Assembly (NCBI GenBank): GCA_913057785.1 | Contig: CAJXPD010000042.1 | Location: 1-48,912 of the forward strand | Length of the DNA stretch: 48,912 nt | Direction: 5' to 3' | DNA from: an uncultured Lewinella sp. | GTDB lineage: Bacteria; Bacteroidota; Bacteroidia; Chitinophagales; Saprospiraceae | Shown: positions 34,773 to 42,837 of the stretch, in pieces | Layout of the letters: each line of letters starts with the position of its first letter | How positions within the stretch are numbered: the stretch's first letter is position 1 | Translations under genes and position numbers: made by a program | The notes under the pieces: model-generated | What the model was told of the DNA's origin: nothing | Seen by the model: the letters and a program-made list of their open reading frames with translations, nothing else | The model's database searches: none

Positions 34773-36611
34773 ATGTCCTACGTCAGAATCACAGCCTTAC
34801 TATCCCTGATCCTTCTTACCTCTTTTCCATTGCTCTTGGATGCCCAATCCCAGCAAATTGCCGATTGGACTTTTCATCCCAATTATACCTTGCCGCGAAA
34901 TGCCGCCAATTATCCAGGGAATAAGGTAGATCCTCCCCAAGGACGATTCGATCGGTTCAAACGCCTAGGCGGGCCAGTGGTCTTCCAGGGACAAAATCCA
35001 ACGCAAAGAATATCTGATTTGCTTGAGCGCACAAAGCTTCCCACTTCTGCCTTTACACTTGAGTTGTTCTTGTTGAATCATGTAAATCAGCCCGTAGGAG
35101 TCCTGCTGACCACTGGTAGTATCGCTGGACCCAAATGGTATTTAGGGTACTATGATGATGAACTGAGTTTTTATTTACAGGATGAGAATGATGATGAAGC
35201 GTTAATTGAGACCTCATTGAAGAAAGGATGGAAGAACTATTGGTTACATGTAGTTGCGGTATTTAAGGAGGAAGAGATTCAGTTGTATGTAAATGGGGAA
35301 CTTAGGGAAAAGCAAGCAGTTAAAGCTCCTCAGATAGCGTATCCTGAGAAATCTATGTTGGAATTGTTTGGGTATTTTGCCAATGAACCCTTTATGGAGT
35401 TATCCAATTTGGTAAAGAAGATCAATCTGTATGCAACGGCTTGGACTAGCGAGGACGTTGATCTAGGGTTTGATCAAATGAAGGGGCAAGTAGAAAAGGG
35501 GCTGCTATTCGAGGAGGTGTTCCACTTTACCGTTGGCCCCTATTTGAATATGGCTACGCAAACAGGTATCAATATCCTTTGGGAAACGGATCGACCTGCC
35601 ACGGCGACAGTAAAGTATGGCCGACAACTTCCATTGGATCAAGAGATTTCTGTCGATAGTTTAGCGTACATCCAAGAAATCGCCCTGCAAGACTTGGAAA
35701 CTGCCGCACCCTACTATTATGAAATTATTGCCATTGATGAAAACGAAGAGCAGATGTCGTCAGGGGTATTGACTTTCTCGACCGCCGTTGCCGGTGATGG
35801 AGCCTTTTCCTTTTGCATTCTCGGAGATACAGAAAGTCGTCCATATATTAATCAGCAATTGGGAAAAATGGTTTGGGGGGAAAGACCCAATTTTATCATG
35901 CACTTGGGAGATGTTACTGATGGGGGTAAAGAACCAAACAAGTTTCAATGGACACAGGAGTACTTCACAGGAATTACCCCTGTGGCCAGCCGGATTCCAG
36001 TTTTTCCAGTTGCGGGTAATGGCGAGTCGGATCTCTATTGGTATAATCGCTACCATGTCCTGCCAGCACCGGAGGCCTACTACAGTTTTTCTTTTGGCAA
36101 TGCTGAATTCTTCATGCTCAATAGTAATGAGCGAGATGAGTTACTGCAGGGCGGCGTGCAATACGAATGGCTAAAGAAGGCCCTGAGTGCTTCGACCGCC
36201 ACCTGGAAGTTTGTATCACACCACCACTGTCCAGTGTCTTCTGACGAAAATGACTTCGGTAATACCTGGGGGGGCAAGCAATCTGAGCGAGGGGATCCTA
36301 GATTCGATGCGCTTAAGAAACTATATGAGGATCTTAAAGTCGATGTCGTATTCTACGGCCACGTTCACGCTTACGAACGATCCTGGCCGCTGAAGGATGG
36401 TCAGATTGACCAGGAAAATGGCGTTATTTACTTGAAGAGTGGTGGTGCTGGTGGAAATTTAGAGGACTTTACACCTACGCGATCGTTCTTTACCAATAAG
36501 GTGCAGAATGGACATCATTACTGCTTAGTAGATATACACCAAGGGAAGTTCTCCTTCAAGATGTTTGACCTAGAGGGGCGCTTAAAGGATTTTTTCGAAC
36601 TTGAAAAGTAG
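34773..36611 (+). CDS. Secreted metallophosphoesterase with LamG-like and FN3-like domains
   Basis: 612 residues: a signal peptide ending LLDAQ, a LamG/concanavalin-like domain (residues ~25-235, with FTLELFLLNHVNQPVG and LYVNGELREKQ), a purple-acid-phosphatase-type N-terminal FN3 domain (INILWETDRPATATVKYG), and a calcineurin-like catalytic domain. The metal site reads FCILGDTES, MHLGDVTDGG, PVAGNGESD, VSHHHCP and FYGHVHAYERS, in the usual order of the D-x(n)-GD-x(n)-GN(H/E)-x(n)-GHxH signature. It hydrolyses phosphate esters at the cell surface or in the periplasm. ATG 34773 opens the signal peptide; an in-frame upstream start at 34737 would only add a poor leader. It is convergent with the MazG gene. 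Confidence 0.88.
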   Translation: MSYVRITALLSLILLTSFPLLLDAQSQQIADWTFHPNYTLPRNAANYPGNKVDPPQGRFDRFKRLGGPVVFQGQNPTQRISDLLERTKLPTSAFTLELFLLNHVNQPVGVLLTTGSIAGPKWYLGYYDDELSFYLQDENDDEALIETSLKKGWKNYWLHVVAVFKEEEIQLYVNGELREKQAVKAPQIAYPEKSMLELFGYFANEPFMELSNLVKKINLYATAWTSEDVDLGFDQMKGQVEKGLLFEEVFHFTVGPYLNMATQTGINILWETDRPATATVKYGRQLPLDQEISVDSLAYIQEIALQDLETAAPYYYEIIAIDENEEQMSSGVLTFSTAVAGDGAFSFCILGDTESRPYINQQLGKMVWGERPNFIMHLGDVTDGGKEPNKFQWTQEYFTGITPVASRIPVFPVAGNGESDLYWYNRYHVLPAPEAYYSFSFGNAEFFMLNSNERDELLQGGVQYEWLKKALSASTATWKFVSHHHCPVSSDENDFGNTWGGKQSERGDPRFDALKKLYEDLKVDVVFYGHVHAYERSWPLKDGQIDQENGVIYLKSGGAGGNLEDFTPTRSFFTNKVQNGHHYCLVDIHQGKFSFKMFDLEGRLKDFFELEK

Positions 36612-36618
36612 TTGTTTC

Positions 36619-36969
36619 TTAAGAGGCGTCTCCTTCGCGAAAGGTAGTTCGATCTGGCGTGTAACCATCGGGGAATCTAGCCTTTAGCTTGTCAATATTG
36701 TGCTGCATGACTTCCTCCAAGGTTAAGTCAAACTCGGTGCAGAGTGCTGCTACATACCATAGTACATCTCCTAATTCTTTCTTCATTTTCAAGCGATCTA
36801 TACCTTGTTGGTGAAAGATCTGTTTCTTGACAAGATCTGCTACTTCTCCGGCTTCTCCCGCCAAGCCAATGGCGTTCCAGGCGATCATGGTTTGCGTATC
36901 GCTAATGTCGAAATCTGGTCGTTCGATGAGCGTGCGATTGGCTAATTTTTGGTAAATATTGGCTTCCAT
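36619..36969 (-). CDS. MazG-like nucleotide pyrophosphohydrolase
   Basis: 116 residues with the all-alpha NTP pyrophosphatase motifs: GLAGEAGEVADLV (first EExxE-type helix) and KKELGDVLWYVAAL (second metal-binding helix with E and D). It hydrolyses (d)NTPs, possibly non-canonical ones, to monophosphate and pyrophosphate in the cytosol. The length matches single-domain MazG relatives found in many Bacteroidota. Its stop codon is 7 bp from the end of the convergent metallophosphoesterase gene. Confidence 0.85.
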   Translation of the reverse strand: MEANIYQKLANRTLIERPDFDISDTQTMIAWNAIGLAGEAGEVADLVKKQIFHQQGIDRLKMKKELGDVLWYVAALCTEFDLTLEEVMQHNIDKLKARFPDGYTPDRTTFREGDAS

Positions 36970-37318
36970 ATTGATAAATAGTAAGCCACAAAGATATAGA
37001 TAATGCCCAGGGCTTAGGTAGGTCCGGCAGAATTAGATGTAGTAAATCAGAGCCCTAGTATAATGGTAAAATCCTTAGGAGAAAATTACTTAGTTATAGG
37101 ACGGTAATACCTAAAATCAAAGTTGAACTAACAATACATTTTGGTTTGCCTTAATATGAGGATTTTTTTAATAAGTGTTGTAACTTAAATCCCTTGCTAG
37201 CGTAATATTGAGCATGCCGAACAACTAAGCGATAAAGTTGCCTAGGTTGCTGGTTCTATTTTTTCAACTTATTTAGGACAGTGGTCGAAGCATTCATTTT
37301 GAACCTCAAAGCCCTTTC
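36970..37318. other. Intergenic region between divergent genes
   Basis: About 350 bp, A/T-rich, without a gene or clear hairpin. It should hold promoters for both the MazG-like gene (minus) and the DUF5723-SH3 gene (plus); no exact TAnnTTTG element is obvious. Confidence 0.4.
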
Positions 37319-39583
37319 ATGTTGAGTCAAAACTACTTACGCTTAGTTTATTGGTTTCCGCAACTTTCCGCTTCTTGCAGTCGATCTGTATATCACGCTG
37401 TTCTATTTTCCGTAATAATCAGTTGTTGTAATTTGACCGACCTGCCAGCTCAGAGCAACATGGTGCTGTACAACATGCAATTCGTACCTCAATCCCACCA
37501 ATTGAATCCCGCACAAATGCCTTTTATGAAATGGCATTTGGGACTCCCGGCACTATCCAATATACGTTTGGGGCTAGGTTCTACCGGTTTTGATTACGAC
37601 CGTATTGACGCTCAAATTGTGGCAGATGAGGCCACGTATAGTACGCTTATCAACCCTAATGCACCAGAGCTTAATCGTACGATAATAGATTTCGAATTAC
37701 AGCTGATAAATTTTGGTTTCCAGTTTAATCAAGGGCGGTCCTACTTAAGTTTCGACCTTTCTGATGCTTTCTATGCCAGCGGCAACTACACCAGAGATTT
37801 TGCGGTGATGTTCGATCGGATTGATAACAATCAATTACAGGAGGCAGGCAGTATGACTTTTGACCAAAGTAGGCACAACTTTGACCTAGCCTATTACAGA
37901 AGCTATGGTGTCGGTTTTACCCAACAGATTAATCGAAAACTTAGTCTTGGTATCCGGGCCCGCTATTTGCAGGGAATTCTCAGCCTCAAGTCAGAAAACC
38001 AGGGTCTTCTTTTTCATTACCCTGGCGAAGGAACTATTTTTGATGTAGAGGGGCAATTGGCGATAATGACCGCAGGCCGGAGCTTGGTGGACGAAGTAGA
38101 TGGGGTGTCAAGTCTATTCCCATCTGGCAATGGGGGATTTGCTTTTGATCTCGGTGGGTTATATCGCTTGAATGATAAATGGGAATTCTCTTTTGCTTTA
38201 CAACAGTTGGGGCAAATTACCTGGAACAATGATGTCAATTATACAGCGGTAGATAGCAGGTATGCCTTCAGTGCAGTGGATATTGATGATCACTTTGATA
38301 CCTGGGCGGTAGTGGGAGATAGCCTGATGGACGGACAAGGAGTGAACCTGCCAAGCGGGTTTACGACGGTTTTGCCACAACGCTACTTTATCGGGGCTAA
38401 TTATTTCTTCTCTCCCAATTCTAGTGTAGGGCTCTTAATCAATCCCGTAAGCTACTATCAAGCCACAGATCTAAACCTAGCCCTTACATTCCAGACGCGC
38501 CTGGCGAAAATATTGGGAGTTTCTGCTGTTTTCGGTCATTCCCGGTATGCTGACTTTAATGTAGGCACTGGAGTTTCCGTAGAATTGGGACCTTTCCAGC
38601 TATATGTACTGACGGAGGCCCTGTTCAGTAGTACGAATTGGCGCTCAGCTGAAATGGCCAATGCGCAATTGGGGATCAACTTTAATTTTGGCAGGTATAA
38701 GAGATCTGATGTTGTCACATCGGAGGAAGTCGAAGCTACAACGGATGTGGTATTGGTAGAACCGGGTTCTTCAGAAAGGAAGAAAAAGGAAAAACCGGAG
38801 AAACAAGCCCGTCGAGAGAAAACAAAGCGGATCGCCGCTACCATCGAAAAGCCAAGCCGGAACAAGCCAGAAGAAGATGTACCAAGTTCTTCTGAACTTG
38901 AACTGAATCTTTTGCCTCAAGTTTCTCCTGGCTATTTTCTCTTTAGTGCTTCGATAGCAAATCTACAGACGGGCTTACGTGTGGAGCGTGCAAAATACGA
39001 GGTCTACACGATGTCAGCTGATGGAGAGCAAAAGTTATTCTTGATTGGTAGTGTGCTGAATGGAACCTTTTCGGTTCAACTAGCGGTCAACCAAGTTCAT
39101 GTCCTGAAGATCTTGGCTCAAGGGTATCAGGATCAGGAAGTTCCTTTGCGAAAAGTGGAGTTGGAAAAATCCCAGACGGAGATACGAAGACAAATTAAAT
39201 TGGTACCTAAGGAAGCAGGTATGGCAGTACAGCAATCCAGTGTCTTGGAGAGCGAGCCCGATACGATCAAGCAGGTGGATACCCAACCGGAGACAGCTAC
39301 TCCAGATGAAGAAGCTCGGCCTATTCAGGAAGATTCTCCCTCGGTTTCTTCTGCAGGAACCGATCTGCTTCAAGCTGATCAAAATTTGTCAGCATGTAGG
39401 CTTAGAGGAAGCACCAGTTTGCGCAAAGCGGCCACTCATAGAAGCGGAATTATTTTGCGATTGAAAGCTGGGTATCAAGTGAGGGTGCTGGAAAAAACGA
39501 CTGATAGTTGGTGGAAGGTCAAGTATGAGGATCAAACGGGGTTCGCCAAAGCGGCCTTAATGGAGGAAATCCAGGAGGATTAG
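37319..39583 (+). CDS. DUF5723-type outer-membrane protein with C-terminal SH3 domain
   Basis: 754 residues. After an N-terminal hydrophobic leader comes the DUF5723 opening MVLYNMQFVPQSHQLNPAQMP, shared with Bacteroidota proteins that form PorP/SprF-like beta barrels. Alternating beta strands continue to residue ~460. A highly charged linker (KKKEKPEKQARREKTKR) leads into a carboxypeptidase-regulatory-like beta domain (residues ~530-620, LPQVSPGYFLFSASIANL). The last ~60 residues are an SH3_3-type domain (LRKAATHRSGIIL, WWKVKYEDQTGFAKAA). SH3 domains of this type usually bind peptidoglycan, so the barrel may be tied to the cell wall. The leader is longer than a standard signal peptide, and a later start is possible. 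Confidence 0.7.
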   Translation: MLSQNYLRLVYWFPQLSASCSRSVYHAVLFSVIISCCNLTDLPAQSNMVLYNMQFVPQSHQLNPAQMPFMKWHLGLPALSNIRLGLGSTGFDYDRIDAQIVADEATYSTLINPNAPELNRTIIDFELQLINFGFQFNQGRSYLSFDLSDAFYASGNYTRDFAVMFDRIDNNQLQEAGSMTFDQSRHNFDLAYYRSYGVGFTQQINRKLSLGIRARYLQGILSLKSENQGLLFHYPGEGTIFDVEGQLAIMTAGRSLVDEVDGVSSLFPSGNGGFAFDLGGLYRLNDKWEFSFALQQLGQITWNNDVNYTAVDSRYAFSAVDIDDHFDTWAVVGDSLMDGQGVNLPSGFTTVLPQRYFIGANYFFSPNSSVGLLINPVSYYQATDLNLALTFQTRLAKILGVSAVFGHSRYADFNVGTGVSVELGPFQLYVLTEALFSSTNWRSAEMANAQLGINFNFGRYKRSDVVTSEEVEATTDVVLVEPGSSERKKKEKPEKQARREKTKRIAATIEKPSRNKPEEDVPSSSELELNLLPQVSPGYFLFSASIANLQTGLRVERAKYEVYTMSADGEQKLFLIGSVLNGTFSVQLAVNQVHVLKILAQGYQDQEVPLRKVELEKSQTEIRRQIKLVPKEAGMAVQQSSVLESEPDTIKQVDTQPETATPDEEARPIQEDSPSVSSAGTDLLQADQNLSACRLRGSTSLRKAATHRSGIILRLKAGYQVRVLEKTTDSWWKVKYEDQTGFAKAALMEEIQED

Positions 39584-39681
39584 ATGTTGAAACAAATTGG
39601 TTTTTTGCATCTTTATGTTTCATTATTGCTTTACAATTCTTATCTTTGAGATGATTTTCGGCTTCTTAAAATCCTACCTGT

Positions 39682-40038
39682 ATGAATGTTGAAGAATTTC
39701 ACGCTTATTGCATGTCTAAAAAAGGCGTGGAGGAAACTTTTCCCTTTGATGAAGAGACACTAGTGTTTAAGGTGATGGGCAAGATGTTCGCCCTCACTGG
39801 TTTAGAACACGCTGAGTTTCGCGTAAACCTCAAATGTGACCCGGACTGGGCGATTGAACTACGAGAACAATATCCGGCTATTCAGCCTGGGTGGCATATG
39901 AGCAAAAAGCATTGGAACACCGTCTACTTCGAAGAAGACCTTGAGGCCCATTTTTTAAGACAGTTAATTGATCACTCCTATGATTTAGTTGTCAAGGGGT
40001 TATCGAAGAAGTTGAAAGAGGAATTAGCTCAATTGTAG
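39682..40038 (+). CDS. MmcQ/YjbR family protein
   Basis: 118 residues matching the YjbR (MmcQ) family in full: EEFHAYCMSKKGVEETFPF, LVFKVMGKMFALTG, the central VNLKCDPDWAIELREQYPAI and the typical PGWHMSKKHWNTVYF, ending with an SYDLVVKGLSKK helix. The fold resembles the CyaY-like DNA-binding fold; a DNA-binding role has been proposed for the family, but the function is not settled. A TATCTTTG box at 39641-39648 is an exact -7 match 34 bp upstream of the start. Confidence 0.92.
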   Translation: MNVEEFHAYCMSKKGVEETFPFDEETLVFKVMGKMFALTGLEHAEFRVNLKCDPDWAIELREQYPAIQPGWHMSKKHWNTVYFEEDLEAHFLRQLIDHSYDLVVKGLSKKLKEELAQL

Positions 40039-40045
40039 ACCTTCC

Positions 40046-41430
40046 TTAGCGCTCTTTAGCCAATTGTTGTAGTAACCAGCTCCTCGCGGTAAGCATTTCC
40101 GTTTCTTGGATTTCAGCCTGTAGTGTATCAAGCTCTACTAATCTAACCTTGGACAATTTGTGGACGAACCGAATGAAGTTGAGGTATGGCATTCTGACCT
40201 CCTTGGTGATTAACTTCTTGCGTTGAAGAAAAATTTTGAAGGATGACAATAGGGAGTACAAAGCTTCTTCTTGTCCCGTTTCATAGTAGATCTTGGTGAG
40301 TGTTAGTTTTGCCCCAAAGCTATACTGAACATCGCTAAATTCCACTTGCCGAAGATGGATTTGGGCTCTGGGATAGTCTTGCAAAGCATAATATAGATCG
40401 GCCAAGTTAAAATGTAAGGCATCCTGTTGCATGTGTGGAGGGAGTTTAGGAGCGTAGTCCGCGATAAAGGTCTCCGTCCAATCGTATTCTTTCAGACCAA
40501 TCCCTAGTTTCACCAAGTTCTTAAAGGTCCAAGGAGAGAGGTAGCCATCTTCAAACAATACTCCCTTTTGTATGCCCTCCTGATAGATCGACATTAATTC
40601 GTTGGCATAGGATTTTTCCCCGTATCTAATCTTCCTTATGCAAAAGTTGATTACGCTGAAGTAAAGATCCCTGAGCATAGAGGTGGAGAAGTGCGTTCCA
40701 TATTCTCGCAAGAGTTCCCGCAATTGCAGAAAGTGCCTTGGTTCTGCTGGGTTTTTGAGACTTAGTAGTAGTTGTTCGAGTGTTCGGATCGCAGGCGAGT
40801 CAAAGGGGAGATGGTCGACCATTTATCATAACCTGGAGTTACCACATGCTGTCGATCCAGCATAGCACAGAGATGGTACAATTTCTTAAACAAGTAGTAT
40901 TGATCGAAATAATCAGCAGACTCTTGTAAGCCTGGATCATATCTTCGCTCCTTTAAACTAGAAAAATGCTTTTCGCGGAGGTCAGCCAGGAGATACTGCT
41001 GATAAAAGTATTGCTCGTCTCCTCGTTTAGTCTGCTGCAGTTTTTTCTGTGCAGTTTTCATCCCGAATTGATAATGCTTCTCAAGCCGGTTATCTATACA
41101 GTATCGTAACTGAAAGTAATTGGTGAGGATACCTGCTTCTTCAAAGCCAGAAATACTGACATAGCGTTCAATTAGCTTCAGTAACTGACTGCTGAGGTAG
41201 TTCAATTGTTTTTCATCATAGTTTTGATTCGGAAACGCCTTACGGAAGAGTTCTTTTCGATTCAGTTTCTCGGGAGGAAATCCTTTTGCTGCTAGTTTCT
41301 TCAGATGCCTGTAGTACTGTAACAAGTCCGTCTGCTTGTTGAAATAGGGCGAAGCAACAAAGTCATCTAGTGCACGTCGTTGCTTGCTATCGAAAGTTTG
41401 CAATATTTGCACCAATTTGCTATTGATCAT
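40046..41430 (-). pseudogene. Helical-repeat protein of unknown function, split by a one-base frameshift
   Basis: Two minus-strand frames overlap by 61 bp. The first (start ATG at 41430, MINSKLVQILQTFDSKQRRALDDF) runs to 40762; the second runs from 40822 to 40046. Together they encode one ~460-residue helical protein: FVASPYFNKQTDLLQYYRHL and LSSQLLKLIERYVSISGFEE in part 1, TPR-like helices (DYPRAQIHLRQVEFSDV, FGAKLTLTKIYYETGQEEAL) in part 2. At 40822-40824 the minus strand reads GATAAATGG; one more A would give a continuous YDKMVDHLPF. So one A is missing from an A run, by mutation or sequencing error. In the second frame a TAA directly precedes the ATG, so re-initiation is also possible. 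Similar proteins are frequent in Saprospiraceae as far as I recall; function unknown. Confidence 0.7.
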
Positions 41431-41554
41431 GGAAGATAAAGTCTGATAAATTTTAGATGCAAAAATATTATAATTTATTGATAGTGAAGATGGTAATTGT
41501 ATGTGATTGGTAATTTTGTAGACAAAAAATCTTGATAAATACCAAAAAATGTAA

Positions 41555-41585
41555 TTGCAGCACATTAGGCAAGATGATACCTTTG
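41555..41585 (+). promoter_or_regulatory. Promoter of the dockerin-like T9SS gene
   Basis: TTG at 41555-41557, 20 nt, then TACCTTTG at 41578-41585, an exact TAnnTTTG match. The transcript would start near 41592, so the start codon is probably ATG 41608 rather than ATG 41593, which would be almost leaderless. Confidence 0.7.
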
Positions 41586-41607
41586 ACACAAAATGACCGC
41601 ACTGCCC

Positions 41608-42726
41608 ATGAAATATATAGATCGACTACTACTTAGTCTCTTTCTCCTCTGTTTGCTCCAGTGGCCAATTCTAGGTCAGGTATTCCCTGGAGATGCTGAC
41701 AATAACGGTAGGGTCGAGCATTATGATGTGTTGTACACGGGCTATGCATTTGGTGAGATCGGTCCTAGCCGATTGGGTGAATCTCCTGATGATGCCGAAG
41801 CGGTTATCAGTCTGCTGTGGGAGGATATATTTCCATCTGGACTCAATTTTGCTTTCGCCGATGCGGATGGCAATGGAGCGGTTGACTTCCTTGATCTATT
41901 GACCATTTCGACTAACTATGGTATTGAACACGGGGTGGTAGTAGCCAGCGAGTTTTTGGAAGGAGTGCCGGGTACCGACCCTGCTATAAGCTTCGATCGC
42001 AGTGCTGTTCCCCCGATCGTTACCGAAAACTCCCGCCTAGAAATTCCCCTCTTCCTCGGCACCTTAGATGCCCCTCTAACAGATGTAAATGGAATTGCCT
42101 TTACGATCACCTATGATGCGGAGCTAATTGCTGATTTGCGCTTAGAACTAGAGCCGGATTGGTTAGGGCGGGATAGTCAGTTATTTATTTTGCAGGGCGT
42201 GCCAGAGGCATCCCCTGTTAACCAAGCCAGGTTGGATGTGGCTATGACTCGACTGGGTAAACAACCCGCCATGGCCTTCGGGAAAATAGGCACCTTATCC
42301 ATCATTATAGAGGACGATCTGATTGAGCTATTGCCAGATAATGTGGACCAATTGCCAGTAGCGATTAGCGTGGTGGGAGTCGGTGTCATTGATGGAGATT
42401 TCAATACCATACCTGTCGTTGAAGACAGTATTCACCTAGATGTCATGAATCCCGCAGCCATCTCAGATGTGATTGACAAGGATCAAAACAAGTTGGTTAA
42501 GGTCTTCCCTAATCCAACGCAATCACAAGTGAATATCCAATCAGCGGACTTAATCCAAGAGGTACAGTTGTTCATGCTGAATGGTCAGAAGTTAAAGACG
42601 CTTACAGTCCCCAATAAGAAAGATTTCATAGTCCCCGTACAAGGATTGCCGGCTGGGCCCTTACTCTTGAAGATCATTGGAGTTCACAGTATCACTACTA
42701 AAAAGATCTGGATCCAATCTCCTTAA
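41608..42726 (+). CDS. T9SS-secreted protein with dockerin-like calcium repeats and cohesin-like domain
   Basis: About 372 residues: a signal peptide ending ILGQ, two dockerin-type EF-hand-like loops (GDADNNGRVEHYDVLY and ADADGNGAVDFLDLL), a beta-sandwich region (residues ~125-285, IPLFLGTLDAPLTDVNGIAFTI in part) resembling cohesin-like adhesion domains, and a type A T9SS sorting domain (VFPNPTQSQVNI and PAGPLLLKIIG). Calcium binding by the two loops is likely from the D-x-D-x-N-G pattern. The protein is probably surface-attached and acts in adhesion or as a matrix component. It precedes the large Kazal/PKD protein by 111 bp on the same strand, so both may be co-expressed. Confidence 0.8.
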   Translation: MKYIDRLLLSLFLLCLLQWPILGQVFPGDADNNGRVEHYDVLYTGYAFGEIGPSRLGESPDDAEAVISLLWEDIFPSGLNFAFADADGNGAVDFLDLLTISTNYGIEHGVVVASEFLEGVPGTDPAISFDRSAVPPIVTENSRLEIPLFLGTLDAPLTDVNGIAFTITYDAELIADLRLELEPDWLGRDSQLFILQGVPEASPVNQARLDVAMTRLGKQPAMAFGKIGTLSIIIEDDLIELLPDNVDQLPVAISVVGVGVIDGDFNTIPVVEDSIHLDVMNPAAISDVIDKDQNKLVKVFPNPTQSQVNIQSADLIQEVQLFMLNGQKLKTLTVPNKKDFIVPVQGLPAGPLLLKIIGVHSITTKKIWIQSP

Positions 42727-42837
42727 AAACCACCTATCATAAACCAATTGAAATGCCCGGCAATCCTAACTCCTTAGCTAAATGAAAACAATGTTTTTGA
42801 CCACTACTATTTATAATGCTAAAACTATTGAGAAGTT

